This document shows positions 61,477-64,000 of a stretch of DNA of 64,000 bases, in pieces. Below the pieces are notes generated by a model. It ran no database searches and was not told the DNA's origin. It was given only the letters and a program-made list of their open reading frames with translations. Every line of letters begins with the position of its first letter. Positions within the stretch are counted from its first letter, which is position 1. Position numbers and translations under genes: made by a program. Source of the DNA: Chitinivorax sp. PXF-14 (GTDB lineage Bacteria > Pseudomonadota > Gammaproteobacteria > Burkholderiales > SCOH01); contig NZ_JBFNXJ010000018.1 of NCBI RefSeq assembly GCF_040812015.1, positions 23,746 through 87,745 of the forward strand. Reading direction: 5' to 3'.

Positions 61477-62631
61477 ATGAGCAGCGATAGCATCGAGTTT
61501 AACCGCCCTTATATGACGGGCAACGAATTACAGTACATAGCCGAAGCCAACGAAGGGCATCGTCTTGCAGGCGATGGCCCATTTACCAAGCGCTGTCATG
61601 AGTGGCTGGAAATCCACATGGGCGTGCAGAAAGCCCTACTTACGCATTCCTGCACGGCAGCGCTCGAAATGTGTGCCTTATTGCTCGATATTGTGCCGGG
61701 CGACGAAATAATCATGCCGTCTTATACCTTTGTTTCTACTGCCAATGCCTTTGTACTTCGCGGTGGTGTGCCGGTGTTCGTCGATATTCGTGAAGACACC
61801 CTCAATCTAGATGAATCTCTGGTCGAGGCCGCTGTCACGTCACGTACTCGGGCCATCGTACCGGTGCACTACGCTGGTGTATCGTGCGAGATGGATGCAC
61901 TGATGGGTATTGCCCGACGTCATGAGTTGGCGGTTGTGGAAGATGCCGCGCAGGGTGTCGAATCCACCTATAAAGGCCGTAAGCTCGGCAGCATTGGTAC
62001 CTTTGGGACATTAAGCTTTCACGAGACAAAAAATGTCATCTCTGGAGAGGGGGGGGCATTGCTTGTCAATGATGCAGCTTATACAACACGGGCGGAGATC
62101 ATTCGCGAAAAAGGCACGGATCGCAGTCGCTTTTTCCGCGGAGAGGTCGATAAGTACACATGGCAGGAGGCTGGCTCGTCGTTTCTGCCCGGGGAGTTGA
62201 TTGCAGCATTTCTGTGGGCGCAACTCGAACGGTCGTCCGCCATCACACGCACTCGTCTTGATGCTTGGGCGAATTATCATGCGCTACTCGCTCCGCTTGA
62301 GGTCAAGGGGATGTTGCGTCGGCCCCACATTCCGACGTATTGCGAGCACAACGCACATATGTATTACGTGCTGCTTTCGCCGGAGATCGACCGTCAGGTT
62401 GTGCTCGATGTACTTAAGGCCAATGGCGTGAATTCGGTATTCCATTACGTCCCGTTGCATTCGTCGCCGGGGGGCCGCCGCTACGGGCGAACGCATGGTA
62501 GTCTGGAGGTGACTGATCGCAAGTCCGAGCAGCTAATACGATTACCTCTCTGGGTCGGCCTCACGCTTGCCCAGCAGGAGCGGATTGTTGCGGTACTCAC
62601 CAAGGCCTGCTCGGTAACGGGATCGATGTGA
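61477..62631 (+). CDS. dTDP-4-amino-4,6-dideoxygalactose transaminase-like (RffA/WecE)
   Basis: 384 aa PLP-dependent DegT/DnrJ/EryC1-family aminotransferase. The N-terminus NRPYMTGNELQYIAEANEGH matches RffA/WecE closely. Asp156 in VVEDAAQGVES contacts the pyridine nitrogen, and Lys185 in FHETKNVISGEGG binds PLP. RffA makes dTDP-Fuc4N from dTDP-4-keto-6-deoxyglucose; related ArnB/PglE-type enzymes make other 4-amino sugars. The nucleotide-sugar synthesis genes (rmlA/rmlB) are not in the window. Overlaps the next gene by 4 bp. Confidence 0.9.
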   Translation: MSSDSIEFNRPYMTGNELQYIAEANEGHRLAGDGPFTKRCHEWLEIHMGVQKALLTHSCTAALEMCALLLDIVPGDEIIMPSYTFVSTANAFVLRGGVPVFVDIREDTLNLDESLVEAAVTSRTRAIVPVHYAGVSCEMDALMGIARRHELAVVEDAAQGVESTYKGRKLGSIGTFGTLSFHETKNVISGEGGALLVNDAAYTTRAEIIREKGTDRSRFFRGEVDKYTWQEAGSSFLPGELIAAFLWAQLERSSAITRTRLDAWANYHALLAPLEVKGMLRRPHIPTYCEHNAHMYYVLLSPEIDRQVVLDVLKANGVNSVFHYVPLHSSPGGRRYGRTHGSLEVTDRKSEQLIRLPLWVGLTLAQQERIVAVLTKACSVTGSM

Positions 62632-62990
62632 TCTCCTATCTGCAGATACTCCCGGTCGCACTACTCGTTACCTACAGCCAGATCATGATGAAGTGGCGTG
62701 CTGAGTCGTTGCCACCACAGACTGAGCTGATAGGTAAGTTGGTGATGATGTTTGCCGATCCGTTAATTCTGTCTGCCTATGCGGCCGCTCTGATCGCTTC
62801 TGTCCTATGGTTGTTTGTCGTGACAAGGCTGCCGTTGATGATTGCCTTTCCCGTCTATATCGGCGTGACATTTATCATGGTTATGCTAGGAGGCCAAATT
62901 TTCCTTGGTGAGCCGCTGTCGATTGCAAAAATTGCTGCTGCTACGCTGATCCTAGCGGGCATCGTACTTGGCATGCTTGCCTCCAAATGA
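62628..62990 (+). CDS. Small four-helix EamA/SMR-type transporter, ArnE/ArnF-like
   Basis: 120 aa with four hydrophobic helices (PVALLVTYSQIMMKW, LVMMFADPLILSAYAAALIA, MIAFPVYIGVTFIMVMLGGQ, IAAATLILAGIVLGMLA). Length and F-P-V-Y-I/G-G-Q-I-F pattern resemble EmrE-superfamily flippase subunits such as ArnE/ArnF. In this locus the probable job is moving the undecaprenyl-phosphate-linked sugar across the inner membrane. GTG 62628 overlaps the aminotransferase stop by 4 bp, and its own stop overlaps the next methyltransferase by 4 bp. Confidence 0.8.
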   Translation: MISYLQILPVALLVTYSQIMMKWRAESLPPQTELIGKLVMMFADPLILSAYAAALIASVLWLFVVTRLPLMIAFPVYIGVTFIMVMLGGQIFLGEPLSIAKIAAATLILAGIVLGMLASK

Positions 62991-63883
62991 GCACAGTCTC
63001 GGAGTCATATATGAGTATTGATGCATGGCTGAGTGTCGTCGAGCAACGTATTGAGCGTGATGCCCCAGAGTTGCGTAGGATGTTTGACATATATGCGGCA
63101 GAGGCCCGGTTTGGACGTCAATTCATTGCTGACGATTTGAATCGATTGCCACATTCTGCGCGAGTGCTCGAGGTTGGTGCAGGTGCATATTTACTCAGCT
63201 GCCAGTTGGTGCGAGAAGGTTTTTTAGTTACAGCGCTGGAGCCAGTCGGCGAAGGTTTTTCGCATTTCTCCCATATGCAGGATGTAGTGGTTGGACTGGC
63301 TCGCGAAATGCAGTGCTTGCCGTGCATAGTAGCAACCCAGGCCGAGAAGTTTGTTGAGCATGATCGTTACGACTTCGCCTTCTCCATCAATGTTATGGAG
63401 CATGTTCGCGATGTAGAAACCACCCTTGGTTGTGTGGCAAATAGTCTGCTACGGGGGGCCTGGTATCGCTTTACGTGCCCAAATTACGCGTTTCCGTACG
63501 AGCCCCATTTCAGTATGCCGACTCTTCTAAGCAAACGCTTGACGGAGCGTTGTATGGGTAAGCACATCTTTAACAACAAAACACTACCTGATCCAGTAGG
63601 AACTTGGCGATCACTTAACTGGATAAAGGTCACCCAGATCATGCACTTTATCCGTCAGCGTCCCGAGTTGAGCGTGCAATTTGATCGTAATTTGATGACG
63701 AGAGCACTTGAGAGAATTGCCGACGATCCAGAGTTTGCTGCGCGCCGTTCGGCCTTGCTGCGATATAGTGTCACTGTGCTTGTGCGGATTGGCCTCCACC
63801 GATTACCGGCATTGCTCCCGGCGTCGATGCTCCCAATTATGGATTGCCGGATTCAAAAGAACTACGGCGAGCTCAGTCAGTAG
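62987..63883 (+). CDS. Class I SAM-dependent methyltransferase
   Basis: 298 aa. Motif I reads RVLEVGAGAYLLSCQLVREG, with the acidic VTALEPVG that binds the SAM ribose, and DFAFSINVMEHVRDVETTLG as motif IV. A polar C-terminal extension of about 110 residues ends LPIMDCRIQKNYGELSQ. Its resemblance is to methyltransferases in glycan or natural-product clusters. Overlaps the small transporter gene by 4 bp. Second methyltransferase of the cluster; substrate unknown. Confidence 0.82.
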   Translation: MSTVSESYMSIDAWLSVVEQRIERDAPELRRMFDIYAAEARFGRQFIADDLNRLPHSARVLEVGAGAYLLSCQLVREGFLVTALEPVGEGFSHFSHMQDVVVGLAREMQCLPCIVATQAEKFVEHDRYDFAFSINVMEHVRDVETTLGCVANSLLRGAWYRFTCPNYAFPYEPHFSMPTLLSKRLTERCMGKHIFNNKTLPDPVGTWRSLNWIKVTQIMHFIRQRPELSVQFDRNLMTRALERIADDPEFAARRSALLRYSVTVLVRIGLHRLPALLPASMLPIMDCRIQKNYGELSQ

Positions 63884-63908
63884 CCCCCATAGATAGCTCG
63901 GTCCACCC

Positions 63909-64000
63909 ATGAGCCTTATCATCTACTTACCGCCGTGGTGGGCATATTACCCACCACCTGGTCTGACCTACTTGGTCGAACTTACCCACACAGAAGAGAT
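63909..64000 (+). CDS. Start of an unidentified gene running off the window
   Basis: ATG 63909 opens a frame that stays open to the right edge: 30 codons beginning MSLIIYLPPWWAYYPPPGLT. An in-frame stop at 63894 bounds it upstream. It follows the cluster in the same strand after 25 bp with no strong ribosome site, so it is probably the next gene of the operon. Too short to identify. Confidence 0.5.
   Translation, partial: MSLIIYLPPWWAYYPPPGLTYLVELTHTEE

Overview
This window looks like a chromosomal segment of a GC-rich betaproteobacterium. The best guess is a member of Neisseriales (Chitinibacteraceae/Chromobacteriaceae-like). The basis is gene content: 6S RNA beside zapA and the 5-formyl-THF cyclo-ligase gene, an EIIA(Man)-HPr-EI block next to gshB and the proteobacterial-type gshA, DUF1631 and DUF1415 proteins, and a WaaQ/MsbA lipopolysaccharide (LPS) cluster. 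The placement is inference; no rRNA or species marker is present. I saw no tRNA, rRNA, CRISPR array or prophage. Apart from the HTH-type transposase OrfA, I recognised no transcription factor.

Layout. 1-13,425 is mostly plus-strand housekeeping and metabolism: a leucine dehydrogenase C-terminus, a sterol desaturase-family oxygenase, a ZapB-like protein/zapA/6S RNA/fau, a branched-chain-type binding protein, a MipA/OmpV porin, a tight run EVE-GNAT-TauE-GNAT-SDR, proline iminopeptidase, a GST, a glycine-zipper protein and a transglutaminase-like protein. 13,435-24,182 is one minus-strand LPS-core/surface-polysaccharide operon of nine genes, including six glycosyltransferases besides WaaQ, an O-antigen ligase and MsbA. 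Nearly every junction overlaps by 4-8 bp. It sits 14 bp downstream of a permease-less phosphotransferase block (EIIA, HPr, EI; 24,197-26,647). Upstream of that come apbE and gshB, then a large lipoprotein and an outer-membrane protein lying between gshB and gshA.

34,229-49,107 is a mosaic of single genes: a TMEM165/GDT1 manganese exporter under a yybP-ykoY riboswitch, DUF523, a phosphoesterase, a Tat lipoprotein binding protein, DUF1631, two adjacent frameshifted membrane-protein genes, a methyltransferase, DUF1415, an SPFH protein, apt, a K+ channel with a C-terminal zinc ribbon, and a PEP-CTERM protein. 49,551-55,169 holds a binding protein divergent from a secreted Cache protein plus chemoreceptor, and an SDR/acyl-CoA dehydrogenase pair.

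A full-length but dead IS2-group element (55,392-56,721, with both inverted repeats) marks a sharp boundary. Beyond it the DNA is visibly more AT-rich with different codon use, which suggests horizontal acquisition. The genes there are a GT-C-like membrane protein, WbqC-like protein, DPMS/ArnC-like GT2, PurN-type formyltransferase, methyltransferase, RffA-like aminotransferase, ArnE/F-like small transporter and a second methyltransferase, nearly all overlapping. Together they resemble a compact Arn-like pathway: make an amino-deoxysugar, formylate it, load it on undecaprenyl phosphate, flip it, and transfer it to a surface glycan. This is the most interesting system in the window.
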